Shown here piece by piece: positions 35,440 through 47,408 of a stretch of DNA of 64,000 nucleotides. Source of the DNA: Gaeumannomyces sp. JS-464 (lineage: Eukaryota; Ascomycota; Sordariomycetes; Magnaporthales; Magnaporthaceae); the NCBI GenBank assembly GCA_002197995.1, contig NGZR01000003.1, positions 3,720,001 to 3,784,000 on the forward strand. Direction: 5' to 3'. The notes beneath the pieces were generated by a model. That model did not search any database, had not been told where the DNA came from, and worked only from the letters and a program-made list of their open reading frames with translations. The stretch's first letter is position 1, and every line of letters starts with the position of its first letter. Made by a program: the position numbers and the translations under genes.

Positions 35440-38400
35440 GATGTCCACCCGGATGGACAAGCCAGCCTCCAAACTCAAACATGATGCCGTCTTCGCCAAG
35501 CGAAGAGCGCGCTAAGAGGATGAGCTTCCCGACAAGCCCGGCTGTCGGACGACCCCTTCGACTGTGGACGAACAGGCAGGGGCGACGGCTCGCGGGCCGC
35601 CCGCGACTTGTGAGCTGTCACGAGAACCCAGCCGAAAAGCAAGCCATGCGAGCGGCGGCGGCGGGGACGTGGGCTCCTGAGCCCATTCCGGAACCATGGG
35701 TGTGATGTGCCGAGAGGGACCAGGCACAGTCAACCGACACGACCTTGAACGCCGCTCAGTGTGCATGCGGCGAAGTGGTGCTGTCGTCCCTTTGTTACGC
35801 CCTCCCTCCTTGTTTCTACGGCCAAGGTTTGCCCCGTGCATAACATGCGGGGGATGATCGACAAAGGGAAAAGCACCCGAGAGTCTCTGCCCAGGAAGGG
35901 GTCCAGCGAAGATCGTGAGCTTGGCCTTTGCTTGCTCAGTCCGCCCCGACGAGCCTGTGATCGACCAGTAGACTCAGGAGATCGAGGACTAACTGTCCAG
36001 CGACCTGCACCCCTGTCTCATGTAGATGAGCCCGCGATCGCACGGCGTGACGGCTGCGGATTCCCGTTCTTCATTTCTTGCGCGGGAAGTTGCTGCAAAT
36101 CATCACTCGCCCAACTTGGCCATGGGGGAATTCAAAACAGCAGAAAACGGGGCCATTGACCGTGGGTCCATGATCGATCTTGGCCAATGGACAAGATTCC
36201 AGGGGTACAGCTGTGGGTCAACACCCCACACCTAAATGAAGCTGCCGGCACTAGCGGCTTCCCCTCCTGGCGATTGGAGGCTTTTCGTGGGAATCGCGGA
36301 GCTCACGTACCGAATCCCACGGTACCGTCACACCCAAGGGGCAGCTCCAGCCTGGTGACCGTTCCGTCAAGAGCAGAATGGCCAGGCCGCAGCCTCTTTT
36401 CGAGAGAGGGGCTCACTGGATGGGATCATCAGTTTGTTGGAACGCTGCGCCGAGCCAGCCCGGAAAGACTCGGCCCTCGAGAGCTCCCGTGTCCTCCTCC
36501 TTTCGCCCAACAGCACATGCGCATGCCATGCCACCACTATTTCCCTCCGCCGCAGCTTCTCCAGGCGTCAGCTTCTCGCTTAGCACACACTATCGGCCCA
36601 TGGCTGCCTACAGATGCCTCGCGTCGCCCGGTCGTGCGGGAGAAGGCGCCTGGGCAGCTACCCGACATCCGAGGAAGCGAGCCAGAAGCAGCCGCCAATC
36701 TCCTCGACGGACTACAGCGTACCATGGGGCGGGCTGGCGTGGGCGGCGCGACGCAGCTTCCCCGCATTTACCCCAAGGGCAGGGATGGTCTGGCCGGACG
36801 CTCTGCTTCCCCGTGCCGAGTGTGGAAAGGGCGCGCCACCTATCGAGTTCTTATGCCACGCCTAGCTCTCTCGTCCACCCTGAAATCCCCACCCCCTTTC
36901 CAAGCCTCCTTGGCTCTGACATGCTGCTCGACCCTATCAAAAGACCTCGCGACTCAGCTCCAGCAGATCGCTTCCGGCATTGAGGAACTCGCGGGCCGAA
37001 ATCATCGTCTCCCTGCTGGATATCAACCGACGTAGGAGGCCCCATCGACGGCATCTCCGGATGCGGGTCAGCAAGCACCGCTCGCATGCGCCCCGAAGAA
37101 AACAAACTGCCTCCCCTATGCCCTGTAACATCCGACGGTCGACTCCAAGGGTCCATCATATTAATTATGGCATCGACCGTCCACTGATCTGCACAACCAA
37201 GCTCGGTACGTCACAATGCTTTGTTTGCTTCTCTGAAACTTAGCACATGTACAAGCTCACTCGATATTGAAGAGAACCAGAGCGGGAGCAAGCGATCTCG
37301 CTTCCAGACGAGCCACAATATCCTGCTGCACCAGATAGTAGACGGGCCGAGTACTGCACCCCCTAAGGTGACACTTTGGGACCTAACAGCCCCGTCTACC
37401 GGGTGGTGGCCAATATGTCCCATATTGCTGTCGCCTTGGTGCACCCTCCATACTGATGATCGGGCTCCCACGGGCGCGGTGTAGGTCGCCGCACCTTCGG
37501 TCCCAATGGCCAGCCAGCAATCCCTTCCCAAGGCAGATGCGGGGATTTGGAGGCGCGACATGCTCCTCAAGCATGTACGGACCGTATGATGTCAATAATA
37601 GCATGTGGGACGCAGCAGTTGTCTGCCAATGCTCCGCGCTCGGCCCGGCGCTCATGCCTCTAGGTTCTAATTCCGGGAATGGTGTTCCAGATGCCAGGAA
37701 CAAGACGGGCGATGCCAGGTCCCCACCTCGCTTGTCTATCGGGCCTTGATCCGGTGCCTGAAAGTACCCCTGGCATGCACTCGATGCCATCAACGTAAGC
37801 ATCACATCGCATTATGCAGCCGAAGGAGAGCAGATGATCCGGGGCTTCCTAAACGCTTTCTGAGGGCTTCGGAACCCTTGTTCTCCATCAAAGGTCACCA
37901 ATTAATCATAATTTTTTTCCGGTGCTTACATATCCTCCAATCCGATCTCTTCCCAAGTACTCATGTACCAAATTCCTTTCTTCGATCCATCTTTTCCGAA
38001 GTTCACCTGCCTTTAGATAATTCCACAAATATCTCAACCATGATATGATACAGGCATTATTCCTTCAAAGCCAATTTGGATGCCACTGGCGACATTCCGT
38101 TCTCAAAGGTTCTACGGCGAAAACCTTTTTGTGGATAATTAGCACATACTTTGCTGTGAAGGCAACGGGGCTAGGTTAGTGGCGTGTCGGATGTTATTAA
38201 CCTAGCTGTTCCACGTTCGCTGCTGATAACCTGGCTCGGTTCAATCCCCTGAGACTATCATAAATGCCACGGTACCTTCGGTTCAGTCGAAGCACCTACA
38301 GTTAAATGAATGAAAAGCTCTCGCATTCTCTAATCATTGACAGTTAATTATCATACAATCCAATTTTAAACAGTGCTTTACCATTATAGCGAAGTCGTGG

Positions 38401-38993
38401 AAGCGAGAAGAAACGTTGTTTTGCCATGCGGCCATTCAAGGTGTGCTATTGAAGCCTAAAAAATCGATTCGCCTAGATGTAGTCGCAATTCGCTTTCTAG
38501 GAGTGCACGAAGCAACCACTAGACATGGGTGGTAATACCTAAAACCACCCAAAACGGTCTCGAATAACTTGGAGCTCGATTCTAACAAGGCGGTGTTATT
38601 CTTCATCTACTTCGAGTGTGTTCTAGGCCCGTAACAAAGGCATTTCTCCGGGTTATCTCAACTGATAAAAAGAGAATCTTTGGCGAATGCCGACAATGGG
38701 AGGTCAACGAGAACAAAGACCCGGTCTTCCACTGGATAGATTGCCGGGTAGTCCTTTGTGATACCCGCACTCTTTCTTCAACAGTCTAACAATGCACAAG
38801 TATACTGCCGGCGGAGAGATGTCGAAGAACAGCATGCACATAAATCCAGGTAACCCACCTCTTAACCTCAGATCCGGACTGGTAGACTCATGATTCTAGT
38901 TATCAACGACTATCTCTTGAAGGTACTTCCATTACCTTAACCAACGACTCAACATCTCGATCCAAGGAGCAGACACCTCACAACCCGCCTATC
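35440..38993. other. Gene-poor region upstream of GH7, with an AT-richer part
   Basis: This is 3.5 kb without a supported gene. The first part (to about 37740) is GC-rich and contains overlapping open frames up to 282 codons with no domain features. From about 37750 to 38950 the base composition becomes visibly richer in A and T, and open frames nearly vanish. This could be an old, mutated repeat or simply non-coding DNA. Confidence 0.5.
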
Positions 38994-39879
38994 ATGTCGT
39001 CTATCAACAAGCTCACTCTCGTCACTCTCGTGGCCATCGCGGTGTTCGGGGCTGCAGCGCTCCCGGTCCCTGAGTCGATGGACGTCCACGGTCAAAAGTA
39101 CGTCAACCCCAAGCTGATCAACGTCACCGAGTCTTCGGCGCCCTCAAGCAGCGCTCCCAGAGCTGTTGCGGCGCGGGACGTGGCGTCGCCTACGCAACCC
39201 AACATCGTCACGCCGACGCCGATGCCCGGCACGGCTGTCGATAACCAGCTGATCGTCGGCATCGCTCTGGCCATTCTCTTCATCCTCTTCTCCGTCGGCA
39301 TCCTCATCTGCTCGGGCCGTCGCTCGATGATGAAGGCCATGAAGAAGAAGCAGGAGGCCAAGAATAGCAAGTCGCGGCGCGACACCGACGGCGGCGGGGG
39401 TGGCCGTAGTCGCGATGCCCGCCCGTCAAGGGGCAGGCAAGTAGACGACGTGTCCGCGATGAGCGAGACCTGCACCGAGGACAGCACCAGATCCAGCCGG
39501 CGCAACGACCGCGACGGGTTCGGGGACATTGAGCTCGGCACGGCCCCTCAGCAGCCCGCTCGCTCGTACTAGCAGGACGACCGGTCGCAGCACAGCGGCG
39601 GCTCGCGCAGGAGTGACGCCCCTCACTCGCAGCCGCGGGACGACCAGTCGCACCACAGCGGCAGGTTTGGCGCGGGTCGGAGGTAAGCACGAGCGGCTTA
39701 GCTAGAGATCGAAACTGACTGCCTAGGTTCGTCGGCGTGCAGCGCAAAACGCGGGATACTAACCGTCAAACAACGTCGGCGGATCCCGACCCAGGTAAGT
39801 CACTGTTTACTTGGATTACCCAGAAAATAAAATCGAGAATCATCCTCCCTTCCACTAATTGCTTCCAGCGTCACCGTGA
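38994..39879 (+). CDS. Single-pass membrane protein with an in-frame TAG before its last exons
   Basis: The protein begins with a signal peptide (MSSINKLTLVTLVAIAVFGA), has a Ser/Thr/Pro-rich ectodomain of about 70 residues, one membrane helix (LIVGIALAILFILFSVGILI) and a basic cytosolic tail (SMMKAMKKKQEAKNSKSRR). The uninterrupted frame ends at TAG 39570-39572 after 192 residues. The same frame then continues with coding-like, internally repeated sequence (QDDRSQHSGGS, then RDDQSHHSGRF) to a GTAAGC donor at 39683. A 44-nt intron (39683-39726), an exon 39727-39794, a second intron with GTAAGT and CTAAT branch site (39795-39868) and a final exon ending TGA at 39879 follow in phase. The function is unknown. 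The short form ending at 39572 is the conservative call. Confidence 0.65.
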
Positions 39880-39959
39880 GTGCTCCAGTAGTAATTTCAT
39901 GCATCCCTCGTCGAAACACAGGAGGCTAATGGGTGCGCCATCATGCACGTGTTCAGCTG

Positions 39960-40310
39960 TCAGGGCTTGGCCCCCAAAGTGATGTCCGTGGTGGATGGCA
40001 GGCAGGGCGACAGGCTAGAAGGTGGAATGTTCTCATTGGCGTGCATGCACCTACCTGATGGTGGCTGACCACGTCTGTCGGCATCCGAGACCTCGCTTAA
40101 CAGACGGCTACACGCACGATGTTGACGTTTTGACACAGAGGGTCTAACTTGGACCGGACGTTGACTGGATGCCGTTGGCGTTGGTGTCGCCACGAATTGG
40201 GGATGCACAAAACGTTGGGAAATCACAGACTTCAGCTCGGAGAACTCCCTGATGCTTGCCCGGTCCCGAAGAATATTAGCGCGTCCAATGCGTGATAGAT
40301 CTGCAGCCAT
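39960..40310 (-). CDS. Doubtful small hypothetical protein
   Basis: An open frame of 116 codons with ATG 40310 and a TATA box about 80 nt upstream. The sequence is basic and Ser-rich (SQRPVQVRPSVSKRQHRACS), without signal peptide, membrane segment or known motif. It would form a divergent pair with the O-methyltransferase gene. Promoter position is the only real support. It may be chance. Confidence 0.3.
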   Translation of the reverse strand: MAADLSRIGRANILRDRASIREFSELKSVISQRFVHPQFVATPTPTASSQRPVQVRPSVSKRQHRACSRLLSEVSDADRRGQPPSGRCMHANENIPPSSLSPCLPSTTDITLGAKP

Positions 40311-40386
40311 CTGCTCTGCGTTTGCATCGAGCTTTTAGCCTAGCGCCGGGTGGCTGTTGGCGCTTGCTGGTGCCAGCTCTTTGCTT

Positions 40387-40394
40387 CTTTTTAT
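40387..40394 (-). promoter_or_regulatory. TATA-like element in a divergent promoter
   Basis: TATAAAAA on the minus strand, about 80 nt upstream of ATG 40310. It lies in the 298-nt stretch shared with the O-methyltransferase gene. Confidence 0.35.
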
Positions 40395-40608
40395 AGCGCT
40401 TCACCGCTGTTACAAGCCAAGCTGATACTCTCGGAGGAGCACTTAAAGCGGCTGGAATCTAGCTGGTGTCTCTTTTATCTCCCATCCTAGGGCAGGCATC
40501 TTCCATACATCTTTCGCAGACGAAATCGGCACCATCCCTTGACTTTGCTGTCAACGATATTTATCGTTCCAACCCACCACATCCCTGACTAGCTAACTAC
40601 CAGTGAAG

Positions 40609-42107
40609 ATGCCGTCCGAGAAGCTGGTTGATAGCACGGCCTCGATTCTGGTCAACATCAAGCGGCTGGATGACAACGATGCGGGCCCGGAGCAAAAGGC
40701 AATCCGACAGGAGATCGTCCAGGCCGCCAGGACGATCATTAGTGAGGCTTCTGACCCTGTCGACTACCTCAAGTCCGAATGGGTCAACGTAAGTGATGAT
40801 CAGCGTATTTCCTTTGCTTGGGCATACGTGATGGCGTATCTTGCTTGACTGACACAGCCTTTAATGGCCCAAAGATGGCGGACATGGCGTCGTGGAACGT
40901 CTTCATGGACTGGAAAGCGTTTGACAAGATCCCGCTCACAGGAAGTATCTCTCTGAAGGATCTGGCAGAGAGTGTCGGCGCGGAGGAGAGCCTCACTGGT
41001 TCGTTTCGCGCGCATTCTCCTATTCTCAGCTTGAACATTTCTCTCCCCGCGGCACTGCGATATCATGCGGCGCGACAACTTCGACCTGACATGTAGCAAC
41101 AACAAACATCTCGCAGTCCGAATCGCCTCCCTGCTGGTGGCAACAGGAAAGCTCACGCAGCCAAGCCCTGGCCATGTCGCTCACGGGCGCTTCTCCCCCT
41201 CTACCGCTCCGACAGCAAGGGATATCCGCAAGCCTGGGTCGCGACCGCCATGGGAATGCGTCCATACGCCCTATGGCCCAGCTACTTCTCCGAGTACGGC
41301 CGCCGCGAGCCCCAATCCCAGACGCACACGCCTGCGTCCTTTGCCTGGGGCCATCCTGAGCTGCCGATCTGGAACATCATAGGCGCCAACCCCGAGCACA
41401 AGGCCGTGTTCGGGGCTGCCATGAAGGCCATGAGCTTCCTCAGTAACGCCGATGTCGTCGGTGACAAGGCTCTGTACAAGCTGGACTGGATCGCCGAGGA
41501 GGCTGCCAAAGCGCCTGCCGCCGCTACTGGAGAGCAGCCACCGCCGCTGCTGGTGGACATAGGGGCGGGCTGGGGCAGATGCTCAAGATGATACTGACCG
41601 CGCTCCCGTCCATTCCGCCTGCGAGGCTTGTACTTCAGGATCGCGAGGAGGTCATTGAGGAGGCCAGTCGAATCGCCGATCCTGTGCTTCAGGGTGTTGT
41701 CCACATGCCTCATGACTTCCATCAGCCGCAGCCTGTCCAAGGTACGTGCCAAAGAAATCTCCTTGTATGCATTACAACTACTTACGGGAGGCATACAACT
41801 AGGTGCACTCATCTATGTGCTTCGCCGCGTTCTCAACGACTGGCCCGACAAGACTGTCACCACCATACTCTCGCATCTTGCCAAGGCGCTACCAGACGAC
41901 GCGAGGGCCAGAGTACTGATCGTTGAGCCCAAGAAGATCAGCCCGCCCAAGGCGCTTAACGCCATTGTGGATCTGGTCATGCTCAACATCGGCGGGAAGC
42001 TCCGGGACAGGAACTCACTCGAACCGCTTGTGGCCGCGGCCGGGATGAAGATCGTTGCTTACTACGAGGATGAAGAGTCCCACGCTGTCGAGTGCGCAAA
42101 AGCATGA
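40609..42107 (+). CDS. SAM-dependent O-methyltransferase (COMT type), two frameshifts
   Basis: Exons are 40609-40788, 40875-40998, 41117-41741 and 41803-42107, and introns restore SLTVRIASLLVATGKL and QPVQGALIYVLRRVLNDW. The N-terminal winged-helix part (SISLKDLAESVGAEESL) is followed by the SAM-binding core (LLVDIGAGWG) and the late segment ILSHLAKALPDDARARVLIV, as in fungal O-methyltransferases of natural-product or detoxification pathways. Two frame changes occur. At about 41195 SRFSP-like reading passes to YRSDSKGYPQAW and needs one more C in CCCCC. At about 41573 GAGWG passes to QMLKMILTALPSIP and needs one more G in GGGG. The usual His catalytic base would be near the HLAKALPDD region but the motif is not classical. 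The substrate is unknown. Confidence 0.8.
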
Positions 42108-42481
42108 GGTATTTGAAGTCCGCTGCAGAAAGCGGGTTATATAGAAAGCATTTCAACGGCTAGATTTCTTTCTGTTCATTCTTTTTTGCTACAGCACACT
42201 TTGCCACAAAAAGGTTTATATGCAGTGTTAGCGAAGCCGATAGAAACACCTCATTCCCGCTCACGAAGGCCAGGGAATGCAAACAGGCCGGCCCGTATTG
42301 GGGATGGAGGGGAACGGTGCTCGCCCCAAATGTTGGCCCCCAATCCCGTCCTTGGTGCCCAACATCCCGCCCGTCTCGCCGCGAAGAGACCAAGCCCCAG
42401 GATTCCGGGTTTTCCAGGATCGCGCAACAAACCTGTAATCAGTCGCCCGGCCAAACAACCTGCCAGACCCGAACCTTCAAG
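42108..42481. other. Intergenic region
   Basis: This is 3' flank of the O-methyltransferase and leader of the HET gene. No gene is seen. Confidence 0.6.
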
Positions 42482-44098
42482 ATGTGGCTTCTGGATGCAC
42501 AGAGCCTTAGGCTAGTTTTTGTCAACGAGGACAATATGCCGCGGTATGCCATTCTCTCGCACACTTGGGAACGGTGAGGAAGTCACCTTCCAGGACATGG
42601 ATGATCTGGGTCGCGCCGCCTCGATGGCAGGGTTCCGGAAGATCATGGCTTGTTGCCAAATGGCCACGCAACATGGATACCAATGGGTGTGGGTGGATAC
42701 CTGCTGCATCGACAAGACCAGCAGCGCAGAGCTCTCGGAAGCCATCAATTCCATGTTTAGCTGGTACCAGAAGGCCGATGAGTGCTACGTGCACCTCAGC
42801 GATGTTTCCGCCGACGCCTTCTCCACCGACGCTTCGACAAGCGACCCTAAGACGGGCGACTTTACGACGAGCGTCTTCGCGGCAAGCCGTTGGTTCACGC
42901 GCGCGTGGACCCTGCAGGAGCTGCTGGCTCCGACCCGGCTCAACTTCTACTCGCGCGACTGGGTACTGCTGGGCAGCAGGGCGCATCTGGCGCGCAACAT
43001 ATCCAGGGCCACGGGCATCGACCTGGAGTACATCGAAGACCCCAGGCTGCTGTTTACCGCCAGTGTTGCCGAGCGGATGTCGTGGGCTGCGCGCCGCCAG
43101 GCGACGCGTTCCGAGGACCTCTCGTATAGCTTGCTCGGCATCTTCGAGATCAACATGCCACTGCTCTACGGGGAGGGAGCCACCAAGGCGTTCCGGAGAC
43201 TGCAGGAGGAGATCCTGAAGCACTCGGAAGACCAGTCGCTGTTCGCCTGGGCGAGGCAGCGCGGCAGCGACCTGACGCCGTCCACCATCTTTGCGCCTTC
43301 CCCGGCGAATTTTGCCGAGTCGGCGAGGATCGTGCCCTTCTTCAGGCCGCAGCCGATTCGGGCGTATCCGATCTCGACCTACCGGATGCGGCTGACGGTG
43401 CCCGTAGGTGAGTTGGAGCTCGACGGCAAGACGGTGCCGTTGGCCGTACTGAACTGCCACGTCAAGCGCGACTTCCGGCACGTCGTGGCGGTACCGCTGT
43501 TCCTCGTTGGCACGAACACATACCTCTGGAATGGCGGCTACTCTCTGCCTCTACTGCCGGAGGAGCAGACGCGGCACTTCCCCGAGCGCGAGATCGACAT
43601 CATCCGAGGAGGCAAACCGCGTCGAGCCGTCGGTTCAGCTTCCTACTTCGCTCGGTGCCCGGGCAGCTTGAGAGGGACCTGGCTCGCCACATCGCCGTCT
43701 GCCCGCCGTCCTACTGGGATGGCCTGGAGCGCATCCTCTACCTTGGGCGTGGGTTGAGCCACCTTCGTCACACCTCCCCGCAGGGTCACCTGCATGCCTG
43801 TATAATGTTCCAGGGGAGCGGCCCGGACGGCCTCCCGCCGTTTGTGGTGACTTTGGGCCTGCGCGGCAGCGGAGAAGATGTGGAGGCGGGGTGCAAAATT
43901 ATGGTCGTTCAACCCTTCTTCTCTCTCGAGGAGTACTACGAGGACGCTTCGAGCAGGCCGGACTTTGTTGCCACTGCGAGAGCCGACGTCGCGCAAGGGA
44001 GACTGATAGAGGTCGCCATAACACGCGAGGAGGTTATGGGACAGACCATGTTTGCGATTGTGATTGAGGCACGCAATCGTCCTGCGGAACATGCATGA
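42482..44098 (+). CDS. HET-domain (heterokaryon incompatibility) protein, two frameshifts
   Basis: HET proteins trigger cell death when genetically different hyphae fuse. Canonical blocks are present in order: MWLLDAQSLRLVFVNEDN and YAILSHTW, then EVTFQDMDDLGRA, WVWVDTCCIDK, EAINSMFSWYQKADECYVHL and RWFTRAWTLQELLAP, followed by LLGIFEINMPLLYGEG. The frame changes at about 42570 (HTW to NGEEVTFQDM, where a TGGGAAC run probably lost two G) and near 43610-43640 (IDIIRGGKP to SVPGQLERDLARH). The C-terminal part has no ankyrin, WD40 or TPR repeats. The stop is 44096-44098. HET genes often decay, so real inactivation is more plausible here than for the other shifted genes. Confidence 0.82.
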
Positions 44099-44281
44099 GG
44101 ACTCTCTTGTAGGGCTCTGTCGCCACTCTGCCCCGTCCCGAGTCTCTTGTGTGCGGTAAATGGAAAGAAGACATGGCGGTAAAGCCGTTAATGTCGACAA
44201 GGAATGGTTGCCACCCAGACAAGACCTCCCGTTCATCTGATTAGGTATGCTCAGAGACTTTGTCCCCAAGGTGCATGGTAA

Positions 44282-46186
44282 TTAATAGTAGCTCGCAGGG
44301 CGATGCGGTAACCCTCGTTTCGACACCAGGTCCCTGGCCTCCGCCTTCTGCTGGCAGTCCTGCCAAACCTTGCAGTCCGTCCCACACATAGTCTCCTGCT
44401 CCACCGGCACCTCGCCCGTGGCAAAGTACCGCTTAATGTGCGCCAAACGGCACTTGCTCGGCGAAGGGAGCGCCCCGTGGCCCACCGTGTCCTGTATTAA
44501 AACCCCGGCGCTAGGATGCGCCTGGGCCATGCTGCGCGCGTTGGCGAGCGGCGTGACGGGGTCGCACAGGCTCGAGACGAACAGCAAGGGAGCCGCGGGC
44601 TTCCCCGCCACCAGGCTCGGGTCGGCGGGCGGCGTCGTCCACGGGCCCTGGAATCGGTTCCGGGCGCGGATCGTCCACCCCCTACAGGCAATCTGGACCC
44701 GGGTGAAGGCGGCCGCGAAGTCTGGGCTGTCCCGCTTCTGGCCCTCGACGTAGTCGATGACGCTGGAGACGGTGGCGTTGTCGGCCAGCGACACGGCGTC
44801 GCCGCAGCTGATGCTGTACAGCGCGTCAAAGTTCCACGTGTACGCCCCGGGCGTTCTAGGCAGGCAGCTACCCGCCTGGGCGGAGGGCCGCGGATACCGC
44901 GCCGCGACGGTTGAGAAGTTGCCCGCCATGGCTCCGTCCAGCATCTTTGCGAGCCCGTCGAAGAGGAGGTCCGAGGAGTATAGACCCTCAAACATCATCC
45001 ACGAGACGTCGTCTCTGGTGATTGTGATGACGTTTCCTGTAGGTGTGACCCAGGGCGCCGGCGGGGCGAGGTCGAGTTCGTGCAGAAAGTCGCGGACGCG
45101 CTTCTCGATGTCGGCTGCGCTGCCGTCAGTGCTGCGGTAGATGGGGCAGCGGTTTTGCGCGGCGAAGCAGGTCTCCCAGAAGTACTGTAGGCTGGCTTGG
45201 CTGTCGACGAGGCTGTTTGCCCAGGCCTGAATGTGCCAAGAAAAAAAAAGGTCAGCAGCTATTTCTGCCGGGAGGGGGTTTAACGGTTTTCTGTGCCTAC
45301 CCCCGCATAGTAGTCCTGGACATCTACGACGGCCTCGAGCATCATTCGCCCCACCCGCCCCGGGAACATGCAAGCAAAGTAGTTGCCGAGAATGGTCCCG
45401 TAGGAGTAGCCCCAGTAGTTGATCCGGGCCGTCTTGTCCGCGGTCCCGTTCACGGAGCGCAGCTCGACCCGCTGCCCTCCCTTTCCGTGGTCGTCTCTCC
45501 CCGCAACGGTGCCGGCTGAGGACTTTCCCTTGCGCAGCTCGTCAAGCTTGTCCACCACCTCCACCATGTCGCGCGCCACGTCGCTCGTGGACATGTGCTC
45601 CAGGATCCGGTCGACCGTGTTCGCGGCACTCGCCTCGCAAAGCCGCCCGTACGCCCTAGCTGGGCCAGCTTGCGCCGCACCACGGCCTCGTCCTGGTCCA
45701 GGGGCCCCATGGCCTTGTCCTCGAGGTTGTACGCGGCGCGGGCGATCTCGTCGCCGCCGAAGCAGTCGGCGCTGGGCGTCGTGAACCCCACGCCCGCGCG
45801 GGTCAAAGGACAGGATCTCGTACTTTGCCGCGTCGCTGGAGGCCGTGTCCTGCAGCCACTTGCCGTAGCCGAGCACGTACCCCACGGCCCGAAACGCCGG
45901 GCCCGCCGGGTTCACGATTATGGTGCCGCCAAAGCTCGGGTCGTCCTCGGGGACCGTGGCGGGGAGCGAGACGATGGCGATGCTGACGCGGGCCGAGTCC
46001 GTGGCGTTGAGCCAGTCCAGGGGCACGAGGAGCCTGCGCACTTGTGCTGGCCGTAGCAGGAGGTGAAGTTGAGCGCGGTAGAGGGCTTGAGGGCGGCCCA
46101 GTCGAAGACGTCTGCGGCGTGGCATGGGGCCACGGCGGCCAGGGCATTGAGAGCCAGCAATCCCTTGGCTCGTTGCAGAAGCTCAT
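44282..46186 (-). CDS. Secreted TAP-like serine peptidase/hydrolase, copy 2, several frameshifts
   Basis: This is the same family as the gene at 2.1-4.3 kb. A hydrophobic N-terminus (LLALNALAAVAPCHA) suggests secretion. The only nearby ATG (46186) lies one base out of frame with it, so even the start may carry an indel. Further frame changes occur near 46055 (QHKCA to RLLVPLDWLN), near 45800 (SFDPRG to VGFTTPSADC) and near 45665 (VVRRKLAQ to ARAYGRLCEASAANTV). A 74-nt intron (45300-45227) joins VDVQDYYAG to AWANSLVDSQ cleanly. The nucleophile elbow GYSYGT, Asp in LCDPVTP and His in VGHGALPS complete the triad, with a TAP C-terminal domain after the core. It is broken as sequenced but fully recognisable. 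Confidence 0.78.
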
Positions 46187-47408
46187 TTTTGCTGTCGTTG
46201 TTGCGGTTTGCCAATGATTGGGTCGATTGTCTGGTTCAGATTTGCCATGTCCCAGAGCTCCTTTTCGAACATCTCGGACGACGCAAACACGCATGCTTTA
46301 TATAACCACCGAATCGGAACTCGGTTAACAGTCCGCAGCGCAGACGAAGCTCTACATGATTTCCGCAACCCCAGCATGGCCCGGCGCCAGTCGGCGTAGC
46401 CTGCTGCCTTAGACAGTGTTGAGGCATTTGATGCCATCACGAATGAAAACAAAGTCTGCCTCACCCCACCTTCTGTCAGCCCAGCATTCAGCCCACGCTC
46501 ATACTCCCCTGAGCGAGTACGGAAGGGGAAGGTGTCCCCGCAATCCTGCTCTGGAGCGAAGCCGGCTTTTCACTTTACCCGGACACGACGCGAGCTATGA
46601 AGTCCGAGCTCGCTTTGGTACTGCGTGCGATTGACCTGAATAGTCAAATGTGAGTCGGCCATTAATGTGCTTGCAAAACAGTAATACCTCCCAGATATAC
46701 TGAGCCATCTCAGGGGCTCAAGCCTCACCCAGCTTATAGGCTTAAGAGCGAATTACACATTGTTTGCACCGGGGATTCCTCTGGACGGTTTGTGCCTTAT
46801 ATCTCGCTGTGGTCCACGGCATGACCTTCTCCAGGGCTTGCCAAAATGGCTGGTACGGAAAAAGTAAGCACTCGCGGCGCTGACGAGGGTGGTGATGCAG
46901 ATCCCAAGCCGGGACAGCCTGGATCTCCCATTCCTTTGCGACAACACTAGTACCTGGATTATTAGCCTTCCCAGCCACGACGCGACCGGGCACGTGAATC
47001 CCGTTTGAGCTACTAAGACTAGAATATAGGCGTATTAATGCCAATCCTTTCAGCAAGCACTAAATCGCCTCGTTCATCCAGCCATGGGCTACACGCTTAT
47101 GTAGGTACCAAGGTAGATACCTATGCGCTTTTAAGTTTTGTTGTCGTTTTGATATAATAGTCAAGCTTTAAGCCATCGACAAGCAGGTCGCTAACATCCA
47201 AAGCCTGCCCATACTGTCCGTTGAGAAGGAGTATTTGATTATCCATAATTATTTAAACGGCGAAAATCCCTAAACGCCAATATGAACATATTTGATTGAA
47301 GCTTTTGATCACCTCCCCCTAGCCCAACCTGTGTGCTCTCTGTCAGGTCACATTGCTGCCTCCACCCCAGGCTTGGACGCAGCTGCAGGGAGACAAGCGG
47401 CGTCCCTC
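46187..47408. other. Intergenic region
   Basis: This is 5' flank of the second peptidase gene and 3' flank of the small secreted protein gene. AT-richer patches lie near 47100-47280. No gene is seen. Confidence 0.55.

Noticed and set aside
36187..37035. Open frame of 282 codons upstream of the GH7 gene
   Set aside because: No signal peptide, domain, splicing or promoter logic; overlapping frames are equally open because the DNA is GC-rich.
20824..42107. A secondary-metabolite cluster formed by the P450, regulators and O-methyltransferase
   Set aside because: No polyketide synthase, peptide synthetase or terpene cyclase is present, and cellulase and unrelated genes intervene.
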